Shown here one piece after another: positions 27,325-36,911 of a stretch of 64,000 bases of DNA. This stretch comes from Thermomonas sp. (lineage in GTDB: Bacteria > Pseudomonadota > Gammaproteobacteria > Xanthomonadales > Xanthomonadaceae). The stretch lies in contig NZ_JAMLIW010000006.1 in the NCBI RefSeq assembly GCF_023953935.1, forward strand, positions 144,290-208,289, written 5' to 3'. Each line of letters starts with the position of its first letter. The first letter of the stretch is position 1. A model generated the notes under the pieces. That model had not been told where the DNA came from. It did no database searches and saw only the letters and a program-made list of their open reading frames with translations. The translations under genes and the position numbers were made by a program.

Positions 27325-27352
27325 ACGGCCGCCTTCGGGCGGCCGTTTTTTT
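27325..27352 (+). terminator. Rho-independent terminator after the Oar receptor
   Basis: ACGGCCGCC, TTCG tetraloop, GGCGGCCGT, then a run of T7: a 9-bp GC-rich stem with a classic UUCG loop. Confidence 0.95.
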
Positions 27353-27377
27353 GGCAAAAAGCACGAATTGCTACAAT
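27351..27377 (+). promoter_or_regulatory. Possible promoter of the sulfotransferase pair
   Basis: TTGGCA (27351-27356) and TACAAT (27372-27377) with a short 15-bp spacer, overlapping the end of the terminator. TACAAT is a good -10; the -35 is doubtful. Confidence 0.4.
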
Positions 27378-27401
27378 CCAACAATTGCAACGAGAGCCAA
27401 C

Positions 27402-28988
27402 ATGGACCCGGAGTTTGATCGCAAGTGGCGTGAGGCGAGGCAACTGGAAAACGCGGGCGACGTGCCGGCGGCGCAAGCGGTTTATGACAACTTGCTGGCG
27501 CAGGACCCCAAGCGCCTCTATGTCCGGATCCGGCTGTGCGCGATTGCGCAGACACAGGGCCACTATCGGTTGGCGCGCCAGCATGCGCTGATCTGCGCGG
27601 AAGCAGTCCGCGGTGCGCGGCTGGCGGATTTGTTGGCGGTGACGACCCTGCTGATGCAGTTCAACGAACGTGAGCTGGTCAAAGACCTCATCGGTTCGGC
27701 GGATTGGACCGCCCCCGAAGTCGTGCGCAATGCGCCGACCCTCGCCAAATATCTCACCCTGGTGGGCGGGGTGCCGGAGGCGATCCGGCTGATCGATGAA
27801 CGCGTGCTGCCGCGCGTGCAGCCCAGCGATGCCTTGAGCTTCACCCGCGCGCGCGCGCTGCAGTATGCCGGGCGCATGGCGGAGGCAACGGCGGAGTACG
27901 AGCGCTGCCTTCAGCTCAATCCCAGGAATTTCGATGCCCACTACGCGCTTGCCTACCACGAGAAATCCACGCCACCGCGCGCCCGGGTGCCTCGACTCCA
28001 GCGCGCCCAGAAGGCGTTTGCGAACGACTCCCAGTACCAACCGCAGTTGCACTATGCGCTGTTCAAGGAATTCGACGATGCGGGCGACCGCGCGCAAGCG
28101 TGGGAACATCTTGCGGCAGGCGCGGCAATCAAGCGCAAGCACCTGCGCTATTCGTCGCAGCAAGAACAGGATGGGTTCGAGCGCCTGATCGCGATGACGC
28201 CGCCGGTTGCGTCCAGCGCCGGGGCAGAAGTTGCGGCTGAACTGCCGGTCCCGATCTTCATCGTGGGCATGCCGCGCACCGGTACCACCTTGCTGGAACG
28301 CATCGTGGGCGCCAGCCCGGGGCTGGCCTCACTCGGGGAACTCAGCGATTTCTCGGACATGCTCAGCTGGGAGACCGATCAGTTCATCGGTGATTTCCTG
28401 CAGACGGCGTTCCTGGATCGGGTCCAGGACGTGGAATGGCGCAAGGTTGGAGAGGGCTATCTCCACCGGACGGCGTCGCGGCGCGGAGACAAGCGCTTCC
28501 ACGTCGACAAGAACCCGCTGAATTTCATTTATTCCGGTTTCATGGCGCGGGCGTTGCCGCAGGCGAAGATTCTGTGCATGCGCCGCAACCCCCTCGACGC
28601 CTGCTTCTCGAATCTCAAGAATTTGTTCATGAACAATGCGTTTGGCTACAGCTACGCGCTGGACGAGCTGGCCGACTACTACCTGCGGTTCGACCAGCTT
28701 TCCGCCCATTGGCGAAGGACACTGCAAGGGCGCTACATGGAAGTCGGCTATGAGGATCTGGTCTCGGATCCGGAACGCATCGGCAGTCAGGTGATGGAGT
28801 TCTGCGGTCTGCCGTTCCAGGTCGAACAGGTCGACATCACCAAAAACAAGATGCCGGTGCTGACAGCCAGCACCTCACAGGTGCGGCAGCCCATCAACAC
28901 CCGCGGCATCGGGGCCTGGCGTCACTACGAGGCGCAACTCGCCCCGCTGCGCGAACGGCTTGCGCCGCTGCTCTCCGATGCCGCGTGA
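27402..28988 (+). CDS. TPR-domain sulfotransferase (first copy)
   Basis: A 528-residue protein with N-terminal TPR-like helices (about 1-250, e.g. ALQYAGRMAEATAEYERCLQLNP) and a C-terminal sulfotransferase domain (about 280-520). The PAPS 5'-phosphosulfate loop is VPIFIVGMPRTGTTLLERI; DKNPLNFIYSGFMARALPQAKIL and MRRNPLDACFSNLKNLF carry the 3'-phosphate region. The domain belongs to the Sulfotransfer_3/tyrosylprotein-sulfotransferase-like group, so a protein or peptide acceptor is plausible. It has no signal peptide, so it acts in the cytoplasm. The second copy follows after 13 bases. Confidence 0.9.
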   Translation: MDPEFDRKWREARQLENAGDVPAAQAVYDNLLAQDPKRLYVRIRLCAIAQTQGHYRLARQHALICAEAVRGARLADLLAVTTLLMQFNERELVKDLIGSADWTAPEVVRNAPTLAKYLTLVGGVPEAIRLIDERVLPRVQPSDALSFTRARALQYAGRMAEATAEYERCLQLNPRNFDAHYALAYHEKSTPPRARVPRLQRAQKAFANDSQYQPQLHYALFKEFDDAGDRAQAWEHLAAGAAIKRKHLRYSSQQEQDGFERLIAMTPPVASSAGAEVAAELPVPIFIVGMPRTGTTLLERIVGASPGLASLGELSDFSDMLSWETDQFIGDFLQTAFLDRVQDVEWRKVGEGYLHRTASRRGDKRFHVDKNPLNFIYSGFMARALPQAKILCMRRNPLDACFSNLKNLFMNNAFGYSYALDELADYYLRFDQLSAHWRRTLQGRYMEVGYEDLVSDPERIGSQVMEFCGLPFQVEQVDITKNKMPVLTASTSQVRQPINTRGIGAWRHYEAQLAPLRERLAPLLSDAA

Positions 28989-29001
28989 TCCCGGAGGGCG
29001 T

Positions 29002-30591
29002 GTGCCGAAGCTGACGGACAGCGACCTCAAGCAGCTGTGGGCACGCGCGGAGGCGCATGCCAACGCGCAGCAGTGGGATCAGGCCATCGGCTGTTTCACC
29101 CGGTTCGCCGAAGCCCGCCCCGACGACCCCAGGCCGTTCGTGCAGTTGTCCTACGTTGAATCATTGGCCGGTCGCTACCGGCCGGCGCGCGACTATGCCG
29201 TGCAAGCATCGCGGCTGCGGCCTCGCGACGCGGAGACGGTCAAGGAATTGGTCGCCCGCTTGCGCACGTTCAACGAAGCTGAAGCATTCAAGCGATATTT
29301 CGCCGGATTGGGACCGCTGTCCAGGTTGCCCATTCCACTGCTGTTGGCCTGTGCCGCGCAATTCAGCTATCTCAATTTGCAGGGTGAGGCGATCCGCCTG
29401 CTGGACGAGGCGAAGCGCGGTGATCCCGAATATCCGGCCACGCTGCTCGCACGCGGTCAGGTTTTGCTGTATCTGGGCCGTTTTGAAGAAGCGCGCGCGG
29501 ACATCGATCGCTGCCTCAAGCGTGCGCCGGAGCTGGCGCAAGGCTGGTGGCTGCTGGCGCAGTTGCCAGGGAGCGACGGAGCAACCCGTCATGTCGAGCA
29601 GGTTCGTGCGCAGCTGCAGCGCCCCAACCGGCCGGAGCTGGAGCGGGTCCTGTTGCAGATGGCGCTGCATCGAATGCTGGATGGTCTTGGCGACTACGAG
29701 GCCGCATGGCAGGCACTGGAAGCCGCCTGTGCGGCGCGCCGACGGTCACTCAATTACAAGCCGGACGAGAGCCGCGCCCTGTTCGCCGGGCTCATGGCCA
29801 TGCCGCTTGCTGCGCCACAGCCGTTGGCGTCGCCGGTTGACCGAACGCCCATTTTCATCGTCGGAATGCATCGTTCCGGCACCACTTTGCTGGAACAGTT
29901 GCTGGCCGCCAGCCCCGAGGTGCGTGCGGTCGGCGAGCTGTATGACTTCACCAGCGCCATGCGTTATGGCACCGACCATCACTGCAAGGGCGTCATCGAT
30001 ACCACCATCGTCGCGCGTGCAGGTGCGGTCGACTTCCCCGAGGTGGGCCGCCGCTATCTGGAAGGCATGGCCTGGCGGCTTGGCGAAGAGCCCTTCTTCA
30101 CCGACAAGTTGCCGTCCAACTTCCTCAACATCGGTTTCATCTGCAAGGCCTTGCCGCAGGCGAAAATCCTGCACATGGTGCGCGACCCGATGGAGACGTG
30201 CTTCTCCAACCTGCGCGAGCTGTTTTCGGAAGCCAATCCGTATTCCTATGACCAACGCGAGCTCGCCGATTACTTCATCCAGTACCGTCGGTTGATGGCG
30301 CATTGGCAGCGCGCATTTCCCGGGCGAATCCTCGACGTGGACTATGCCCGGCTGACCGAGGATCCGGCGGCGGTCATGCGGGAGGTGGCGGCGTTTTGCG
30401 GGATCGAGTTCATCGATGCGATGACCGACACCCGCAGCAGCACGCGCGCAGTTGCCACCGCAAGTGCGGTGCAGGTTCGCGATGGCGTGCGCAAGCGGGC
30501 GGTGCCCAAGTGGGTTCCCTATGCGCGGCATTTGCAGCCGCTGCGGGAAGCGCTGCAGGCAGGGGGAATCGAGATCGGAAGCGCGGATTGA
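29002..30591 (+). CDS. TPR-domain sulfotransferase (second copy)
   Basis: A diverged paralogue of the preceding gene, 529 residues, same layout: TPR helices (about 5-255) and a sulfotransferase domain with TPIFIVGMHRSGTTLLEQLL, DKLPSNFLNIGFICKALPQAK and MVRDPMETCFSNLRELF. The start is GTG 29002 with GGAGG five bases upstream; an ATG at 28978 overlapping the previous gene has no ribosome binding site. The loop change from MPRTGTT to MHRSGTT and different TPRs suggest a distinct acceptor. No cysteine-assimilation or PAPS-synthesis genes are nearby. Confidence 0.9.
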   Translation: MPKLTDSDLKQLWARAEAHANAQQWDQAIGCFTRFAEARPDDPRPFVQLSYVESLAGRYRPARDYAVQASRLRPRDAETVKELVARLRTFNEAEAFKRYFAGLGPLSRLPIPLLLACAAQFSYLNLQGEAIRLLDEAKRGDPEYPATLLARGQVLLYLGRFEEARADIDRCLKRAPELAQGWWLLAQLPGSDGATRHVEQVRAQLQRPNRPELERVLLQMALHRMLDGLGDYEAAWQALEAACAARRRSLNYKPDESRALFAGLMAMPLAAPQPLASPVDRTPIFIVGMHRSGTTLLEQLLAASPEVRAVGELYDFTSAMRYGTDHHCKGVIDTTIVARAGAVDFPEVGRRYLEGMAWRLGEEPFFTDKLPSNFLNIGFICKALPQAKILHMVRDPMETCFSNLRELFSEANPYSYDQRELADYFIQYRRLMAHWQRAFPGRILDVDYARLTEDPAAVMREVAAFCGIEFIDAMTDTRSSTRAVATASAVQVRDGVRKRAVPKWVPYARHLQPLREALQAGGIEIGSAD

Positions 30592-30625
30592 CCGCCGCGG
30601 CTTGGCGTGGCGCAGCAGTTGCGGA

Positions 30626-31498
30626 TCAAAGATCCTGCTGGTAGCGCACGTAGGGCACGGCGCCTTCTTCTTCGGTCTCGGCGCCGGCCGAGAACGGGTT
30701 CTTGCCGCGGGTGACGACGTTGTCGGCGCCGACGGTGAGCTGGCCGTTCCAGGGCGTGCGCCAGGTCAGGCCGAGGCCCAGGCCCTTCCACACTTCACTC
30801 TGGCCGGGCACGTTGACCACCCGGCCGACGATGTTGGCGCTGAAGTTGCCGTAGCCGCCGCCGATGCTGATGCTGCGGCTGTTCCACTGGTCGGCCAGCT
30901 GCGGGACGGCGGAAGCCGGCACCAGGCGGGCGCGGGCGATCGTACCGCCGACGCTGACGAAGCCTTCACGGCTAATGGCGTGTTCGGCGAACAGGGAGAA
31001 ATCGTTCTGGCTGTAGCGGGCGCCGCCGAGCTGGCCGGGCGCAACCCAGGAAGGCACGATGTCATGGCCGCTGCCGAAGCTGGCGCCGACGCGGGTAGCG
31101 CCACGGGTCAGGTTCGCGCCCACCGTCGTGCGCCGGCTGAGCGCGGCGCCGGGGCGGCCGGGTTCGAGCGCAGCGAGCACGCAATTGCTGGCGAGCTGGC
31201 CCATGGCCGGAACGGCGCCGCTCTGGCGATCGCACAGCAGGGCCAGCGAGCCGCCGTTTTGCAGCCCGTAGGTGGCTTCCAGCGTGGTGCTGCCGAAGCG
31301 CCAGCGCGCGCCGGTGGCGACGCTGGCGTTGGCGGGTTCAAGATAGAGCACGGCCTCGAGCTTGCCGCTGTCCTTGTTCAGGACCGGAACGGCGCGGGCG
31401 TTGGCGTGGCCTGCCGGGGCACTTTGCGCACGCGCCGCGCCGCTGGCGAAAGCCAGTGCGAGGGTGGCAGCGACAAGTGGCAGGACGCGCAGTTTCAT
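30626..31498 (-). CDS. Predicted outer-membrane beta-barrel protein
   Basis: A 290-residue protein with a signal peptide (about 1-24, cleavage ARAQS). The body alternates polar and hydrophobic residues with many Gly and aromatic residues (GVSFGSGHDI-like and SIGGGYGNFSANIVGRVVNV), as in small barrels, and contains two cysteines (LLCDRQ, SNCVL). I do not recognise the family. It is convergent with the second sulfotransferase gene and has its own promoter at 31553-31581. Confidence 0.65.
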   Translation of the reverse strand: MKLRVLPLVAATLALAFASGAARAQSAPAGHANARAVPVLNKDSGKLEAVLYLEPANASVATGARWRFGSTTLEATYGLQNGGSLALLCDRQSGAVPAMGQLASNCVLAALEPGRPGAALSRRTTVGANLTRGATRVGASFGSGHDIVPSWVAPGQLGGARYSQNDFSLFAEHAISREGFVSVGGTIARARLVPASAVPQLADQWNSRSISIGGGYGNFSANIVGRVVNVPGQSEVWKGLGLGLTWRTPWNGQLTVGADNVVTRGKNPFSAGAETEEEGAVPYVRYQQDL

Positions 31499-31552
31499 GC
31501 TGGTGGAATCGACCCCGGCAGCGGCCGAAAAGTTCCAGTCGGGCTTGCCGGG

Positions 31553-31581
31553 AGCATAGTCGATTTATGATTCTTTAACAA
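31553..31581 (-). promoter_or_regulatory. Promoter of the barrel-protein gene
   Basis: On the minus strand: -35 TTGTTA (31581-31576), 17-bp spacer, -10 TATGCT (31558-31553). The -35 and following AAGAA are identical to the promoter of the Oar receptor (TTGTTAAAGAA), hinting at a shared control. Confidence 0.7.
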
Positions 31582-31685
31582 GTTCACTCGACGCTTCGGT
31601 TGCGTCGGGTTGTCCGCCGTTCAGGCCCTGGTTCAGCCCTTGGGGCCCACCAGCCGCAACAGCGCAAGGAACCGTGGCCGCAGGT

Positions 31686-32582
31686 TCACTGCAGCCCCGG
31701 TGCCCCCGGCAGCGCGCCGGCCTGGCGCGCGAACAGGGCGGCAATGGCGTCGGCGTCGAAGCTGTAGGTCTGGCCGCAGAACTCGCAGTCGACGATGGCC
31801 TGGCCGCCGCCTGCGGCAACTGCGGCATCGGCCTCCTCGCGGCCGAGCGCGATCAGCACGTCGGCCACCCGTTCACGCGAGCAGGAACAGCCGAAGTGCA
31901 GCCCGGATTCACCCAACAGTTGCGGGGCTTCCTCGTGGAACAAGCGGTGGACGATCTCCATGGGCGCGAGCGTGAACAGCTCGTCATCGCGCAGGGTTTC
32001 GAACAGGGCGCTGGCGCGTGGGTAGCCGTCGGCATCGTCGCTGGAGCCGGGGAGCTTTTGCAGCAGCAGGCCGGCGGCCACCTCGGTATTGCAGGCCAGG
32101 TGGAGCCGGGTGTGCAGCTGTTCGGATTGCAGGAAATAGGCTTCCAGCGCCGCATCGAGACGGGCACCGGCGGGCCGCACCATTCCGACCTGGCGCCGCC
32201 CATCGTGTCCAGTCAAACCGGGGTTTTCGATCGTGATGGCCAGCAGCGCGTCCTTGCCCAGCATGCGCAGGTCGGGCGGAAGGACGGTTTCACCTTCACG
32301 CAGGCGGACGATGCCACGGATGGCGCCATCGGCGGTGCATTCGGCAAACAGGGTGGCAATCGGGCCGCCGCGCAACTGGAGCGAAAGCCGGCCTTTGATC
32401 TTGACGTGCGCGGTCAGCAGAACCGACGCCGCGCAGGCCTGGCCGAGCAGTTCGGCCGTCGCTGCGGGAGGGCTGCTGCGCGCGACCAGCGTTTGCCAGC
32501 TGGCATCCAGGCGTACCGCAACGCCGCGCACGCCGGCGCTGGGCAGGAGAAAACGCAGCAGGGTGTCGTCGCTGGAACTCAT
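31686..32582 (-). CDS. hslO: Redox-regulated chaperone Hsp33
   Basis: Cytoplasmic holdase of 298 residues, activated by oxidation. The zinc-binding redox switch is visible as CSC in FGCSCSRERV (about residue 235) and CEFC in VDCEFCGQTYSF (about 268). The N-terminal domain has GRLSLQLRGGPIATLFAEC and GIVRLREGETV. Length matches E. coli HslO (292). No clear Shine-Dalgarno sequence lies before the ATG. Confidence 0.95.
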   Translation of the reverse strand: MSSSDDTLLRFLLPSAGVRGVAVRLDASWQTLVARSSPPAATAELLGQACAASVLLTAHVKIKGRLSLQLRGGPIATLFAECTADGAIRGIVRLREGETVLPPDLRMLGKDALLAITIENPGLTGHDGRRQVGMVRPAGARLDAALEAYFLQSEQLHTRLHLACNTEVAAGLLLQKLPGSSDDADGYPRASALFETLRDDELFTLAPMEIVHRLFHEEAPQLLGESGLHFGCSCSRERVADVLIALGREEADAAVAAGGGQAIVDCEFCGQTYSFDADAIAALFARQAGALPGAPGLQ

Positions 32583-32956
32583 GGAGCGTCAATCCGGCTT
32601 GCGGCGATCTGGCCGCGCCTGATGAAGATACCCGGGAATTGGCGTTTGCCGCAGTAGCGCGTTGGCCTGCGTCCGACGCTGCGCGAAACGCGCCCGACAT
32701 CGGGGCTGCGCCAGACGCGCCCCTCATCCGGCGCTGCGCGCCACCTTCTCCCAATCCGGGATGGGGAGAAGGAAGAGACGGGGTGCGGTGCTCGATCTTC
32801 CTTCTTCTCACCGTCTTCCTTCTGTTTCGCGATGGAGGAGAAGGGAGAGCGCGGTGACTCGTCTCCCTCTCCCCGTGACGTCGGGGAGAGGGTTGGGGTG
32901 AGGGGCTGGAGACGGGCATGTTCCGGACGGGGGATAATCCCCGACGGGTTGGGGCG
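32583..32956. other. Intergenic region with a MITE-like palindromic element
   Basis: A 374-base gap between divergent genes. It is dominated by the element at 32720-32905. A GATAAT -10-like box for mtgA is at 32933-32938. No coding potential was recognised. Confidence 0.6.
32720..32905. mobile_element. MITE-like composite palindromic repeat, 186 bp
   Basis: The ends are inverted: CCCCTCA (32720-32726) and TGAGGGG (32899-32905). Inside are two strong hairpins, CCTTCTCCC/GGGAGAAGG (32744-32752, 32764-32772) and CCCTCTCCCC/GGGGAGAGGG (32865-32874, 32883-32892). Such CCCTCACCC-CTCTCCCC sequences are common dispersed non-coding repeats in proteobacteria. No target-site duplication was identified. 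Confidence 0.6.
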
Positions 32957-33730
32957 ATGATGGGTCGGCTAGGCATGGTGGAAGGCAAATGGAAACGTCG
33001 CTTGCGCGGGTTCTGGTGGAAGCTGCCGCTGCTGTTCGTGGTGGTCAGCGTGGCGCAGGTGCTGGCGCTGCGTTTCATCGATCCGCCGCTGTCGGCGTTC
33101 ATGATCGAGCGCTGGCTGGGTGAAGCACTGACGGGGAACCCCGGTTTCCGCATCAGCAACGACTGGCGTGACCTGGATGTGATTTCCCCCAATTTGCCGG
33201 TGGCGCTGGTGGCGGCCGAAGACCAGAACTTCGCGACCCACAACGGATTTGATTTCGCTGCCATCGAGCGCGCCCAGGCGCACAACCAGAAGATGGCCGA
33301 ACGCGCGCAGCGGCGCGGCACGCCGGTCAAGCGCCTGCGCGGGGCCAGCACGATCAGCCAGCAGACCGCCAAGAACCTGTTCCTGTGGCAGGGCACGGGG
33401 GCGACCCGCTGGCTGCGCAAGGGGCTGGAAGTCTGGTACACGGCGCTGATCGAGGTGCTGTGGCCGAAACGGCGGATTCTGGAAATCTATGCAAACGTCG
33501 CCGAATTCGGCGACGGGGTGTACGGCGCGCAAGCCGCGTCCAGGCGATTCTTCGGCAAGGACGCGGCGCGGCTGGGCCCGGCCGAAGCGGCGCGGCTGGC
33601 GGCGGTATTGCCCAGCCCGCGCCGCTACAGTGCCGCCGCGCCGGGACCGTACGTCACGCGGCGGGCGGCGGCGATCCAGCGCCAGATGCGGATGATTGGC
33701 GGCACCGGCTATCTGCGCGCGCTGGACTGA
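32957..33730 (+). CDS. mtgA: Monofunctional biosynthetic peptidoglycan transglycosylase
   Basis: GT51-family enzyme that polymerises lipid II glycan strands at the inner membrane; 257 residues with one N-terminal membrane helix (about 20-42). Catalytic and signature motifs: [16 protein letters not shown] (catalytic Glu), [17 protein letters not shown] and [21 protein letters not shown]. No transpeptidase domain is present, as expected. The start is uncertain among ATG 32957, 32960 and 32975; a GGGG stretch precedes the first two. The GT2 gene follows after 50 bases. Confidence 0.93.
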   Translation: MMGRLGMVEGKWKRRLRGFWWKLPLLFVVVSVAQVLALRFIDPPLSAFMIERWLGEALTGNPGFRISNDWRDLDVISPNLPVALVAAEDQNFATHNGFDFAAIERAQAHNQKMAERAQRRGTPVKRLRGASTISQQTAKNLFLWQGTGATRWLRKGLEVWYTALIEVLWPKRRILEIYANVAEFGDGVYGAQAASRRFFGKDAARLGPAEAARLAAVLPSPRRYSAAAPGPYVTRRAAAIQRQMRMIGGTGYLRALD

Positions 33731-33768
33731 GACGCTGGATCGAGACGCTGGACCGGGAAGCGGGCTGG

Positions 33769-33774
33769 CATACT
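33769..33774 (+). promoter_or_regulatory. -10 box of a leaderless GT2 transcript
   Basis: CATACT ends exactly 6 bases before the ATG at 33781; no Shine-Dalgarno sequence is present. Confidence 0.5.
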
Positions 33775-33780
33775 CCCGCG

Positions 33781-34827
33781 ATGGCCGAGATCGCTGTCGA
33801 AGACCGCTGCCTGACTTTGGTAATCACCGCTTTCAACGAGGCGGAGGCATTGCCGTGCCTGTGGCCGCGAATCCGCGCCGCGCTCGATGCGGCACAGGCC
33901 GAAGGGCTGGAAGCGCGCGCGCTGTTCGTCGATGACGGCAGCCGTGATGGCACCTGGGCGCTGTTGCAGGAATTCGCGCAGGCGGACGCGCGGGTGGCGC
34001 TGCTGCGGCTGTCGCGCAATTTCGGCAAGGAGGCGGCGTTGACCGCGGGGCTGGATCGGGTCGAGCGCGGCGCCGCTCTCATTCTCGATGCCGATGGCCA
34101 GGATCCGCCGGAGCTGCTTCCGCAGTTCGTGGCGAAATGGCGGGAAGGTTTCGACGATGTCTACGGCATGCGCCTTGCGCGCGCGGGCGAGGGCGTGTTC
34201 AAGCGCGCCAGCGCGCACGGCTTCTATCGGGTGATCGGCCTGCTCTCGCGCACGCCGATCCCGCGTGACGCCGGCGATTTCCGACTGCTGTCGCCGCGCG
34301 CCTTGGCGGCGTTGCGCGGATTGCGTGAGCGGCATCGCTTCATGAAAGGCCTGTTTGGCTGGATCGGCTACAACCGCACCGCCATTCCCTACGAACGCGG
34401 TCCGCGTTCGGGCGGACGCAGCAAGTTCAGCGTCTGGCGGCTGTGGAATTTTGCCTTGGAAGGCATCACCGGGTTTTCCACGGTGCCGCTGCGGCTGTCG
34501 ACCTACCTCGGATTTGCCACCGCCGCGCTGGCTTTCGGCTACGGCTTGGTCGTGATCGTCAAGGCGCTGCTGTGGGGCGATCCGGTGGCCGGCTGGCCGA
34601 CGATGATGGCGGTGATCCTGTTCCTCGGCGGCGTCCAGCTGATGGCGCTGGGAACCCTCGGCGAATATCTGGGTCGGATGTACGAGGAATCCAAGCAGCG
34701 GCCGCTGTATCTGGTGGATGCCTGGCAGCCGGCAAACGCGCTATCCTCGACCCGGGCCACCGCTCTGGCCCCCGGTCTGGACGATGGCAAGGAGGACTGC
34801 GATGCGCACGGTACGACAGCTGCTTGA
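33781..34827 (+). CDS. GT2 glycosyltransferase, polyprenyl-phosphate sugar transferase type
   Basis: A 348-residue membrane glycosyltransferase of the DPM1/GtrB/ArnC group, which moves a sugar from a nucleotide to a polyprenyl phosphate. The GT-A domain has LVITAFNEAEALP, the DDGSRDGT motif, the DADGQDPPE metal site and the RDAGDFRLLS motif. Two C-terminal membrane helices (about 235-300) precede LGEYLGRMYEESKQRP. No flippase or acceptor-modifying gene is adjacent, so the product is unknown. Its 3' end overlaps the CBS gene by 26 bases. Confidence 0.9.
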   Translation: MAEIAVEDRCLTLVITAFNEAEALPCLWPRIRAALDAAQAEGLEARALFVDDGSRDGTWALLQEFAQADARVALLRLSRNFGKEAALTAGLDRVERGAALILDADGQDPPELLPQFVAKWREGFDDVYGMRLARAGEGVFKRASAHGFYRVIGLLSRTPIPRDAGDFRLLSPRALAALRGLRERHRFMKGLFGWIGYNRTAIPYERGPRSGGRSKFSVWRLWNFALEGITGFSTVPLRLSTYLGFATAALAFGYGLVVIVKALLWGDPVAGWPTMMAVILFLGGVQLMALGTLGEYLGRMYEESKQRPLYLVDAWQPANALSSTRATALAPGLDDGKEDCDAHGTTAA

Positions 34828-35230
34828 AGGCAAGCCCGCGGACGTGTTTTCGATCACCCCGGATGCACCGGTGATCGATGCGATCCGGATGATGGCCGAA
34901 CGCCGGGTTGGCGCGCTGCTGGTGATGGAAGGGCCGCGCCTGGCCGGCATCATTTCCGAACGCGATTACGCCCGAAAAATCGTCCTGCAGGGGCGTTCAT
35001 CGAAGGACACGCCGGTGCGTGACATCATGACCGCACAGGTCGTCACGGTGACCCCCAGCGACAGCACCGAACATTGCATGGAGCTGGTCACCAACAGCCG
35101 CATCCGCCATCTGCCGGTGCTGGATGGGGAGCGCGTGGTCGGAGTGCTGTCGATCGGCGACCTGGTCAAGGCGGTGATCGAGATGCAGCAGCAGGATATC
35201 GATCATTTGCAGCGGTATATCGCCTCGTAG
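34802..35230 (+). CDS. Tandem CBS-domain protein
   Basis: A 142-residue protein that is almost entirely one CBS pair (about 8-65 and 72-130): APVIDAIRMMAERRVGALLVM, GIISERDYARKIVLQGRSS, VRDIMTAQVVTVTP and RIRHLPVLDGERVVGVLSIGDLV. CBS pairs bind adenine nucleotides and act as energy or ion sensors; the partner here is unknown. AAGGAGG precedes the ATG, which lies inside the end of the glycosyltransferase gene. Confidence 0.93.
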   Translation: MRTVRQLLEGKPADVFSITPDAPVIDAIRMMAERRVGALLVMEGPRLAGIISERDYARKIVLQGRSSKDTPVRDIMTAQVVTVTPSDSTEHCMELVTNSRIRHLPVLDGERVVGVLSIGDLVKAVIEMQQQDIDHLQRYIAS

Positions 35231-35258
35231 CGGTGCGAGCGCGAAAGTCCGGGAGGAG

Positions 35259-36854
<1,596 letters not shown>

Positions 36855-36860
36855 TGCACA

Positions 36861-36866
36861 ATTATA
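36861..36866 (-). promoter_or_regulatory. -10 box of a leaderless prfC transcript
   Basis: Consensus TATAAT on the minus strand, then TGTGCA, then ATG. Transcription would begin at or beside the A of the start codon. Confidence 0.65.
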
Positions 36867-36911
36867 CCGGCGCGGGCAGGATGGCCGGAACCGCTGACTG
36901 TGGCCGGAGCC

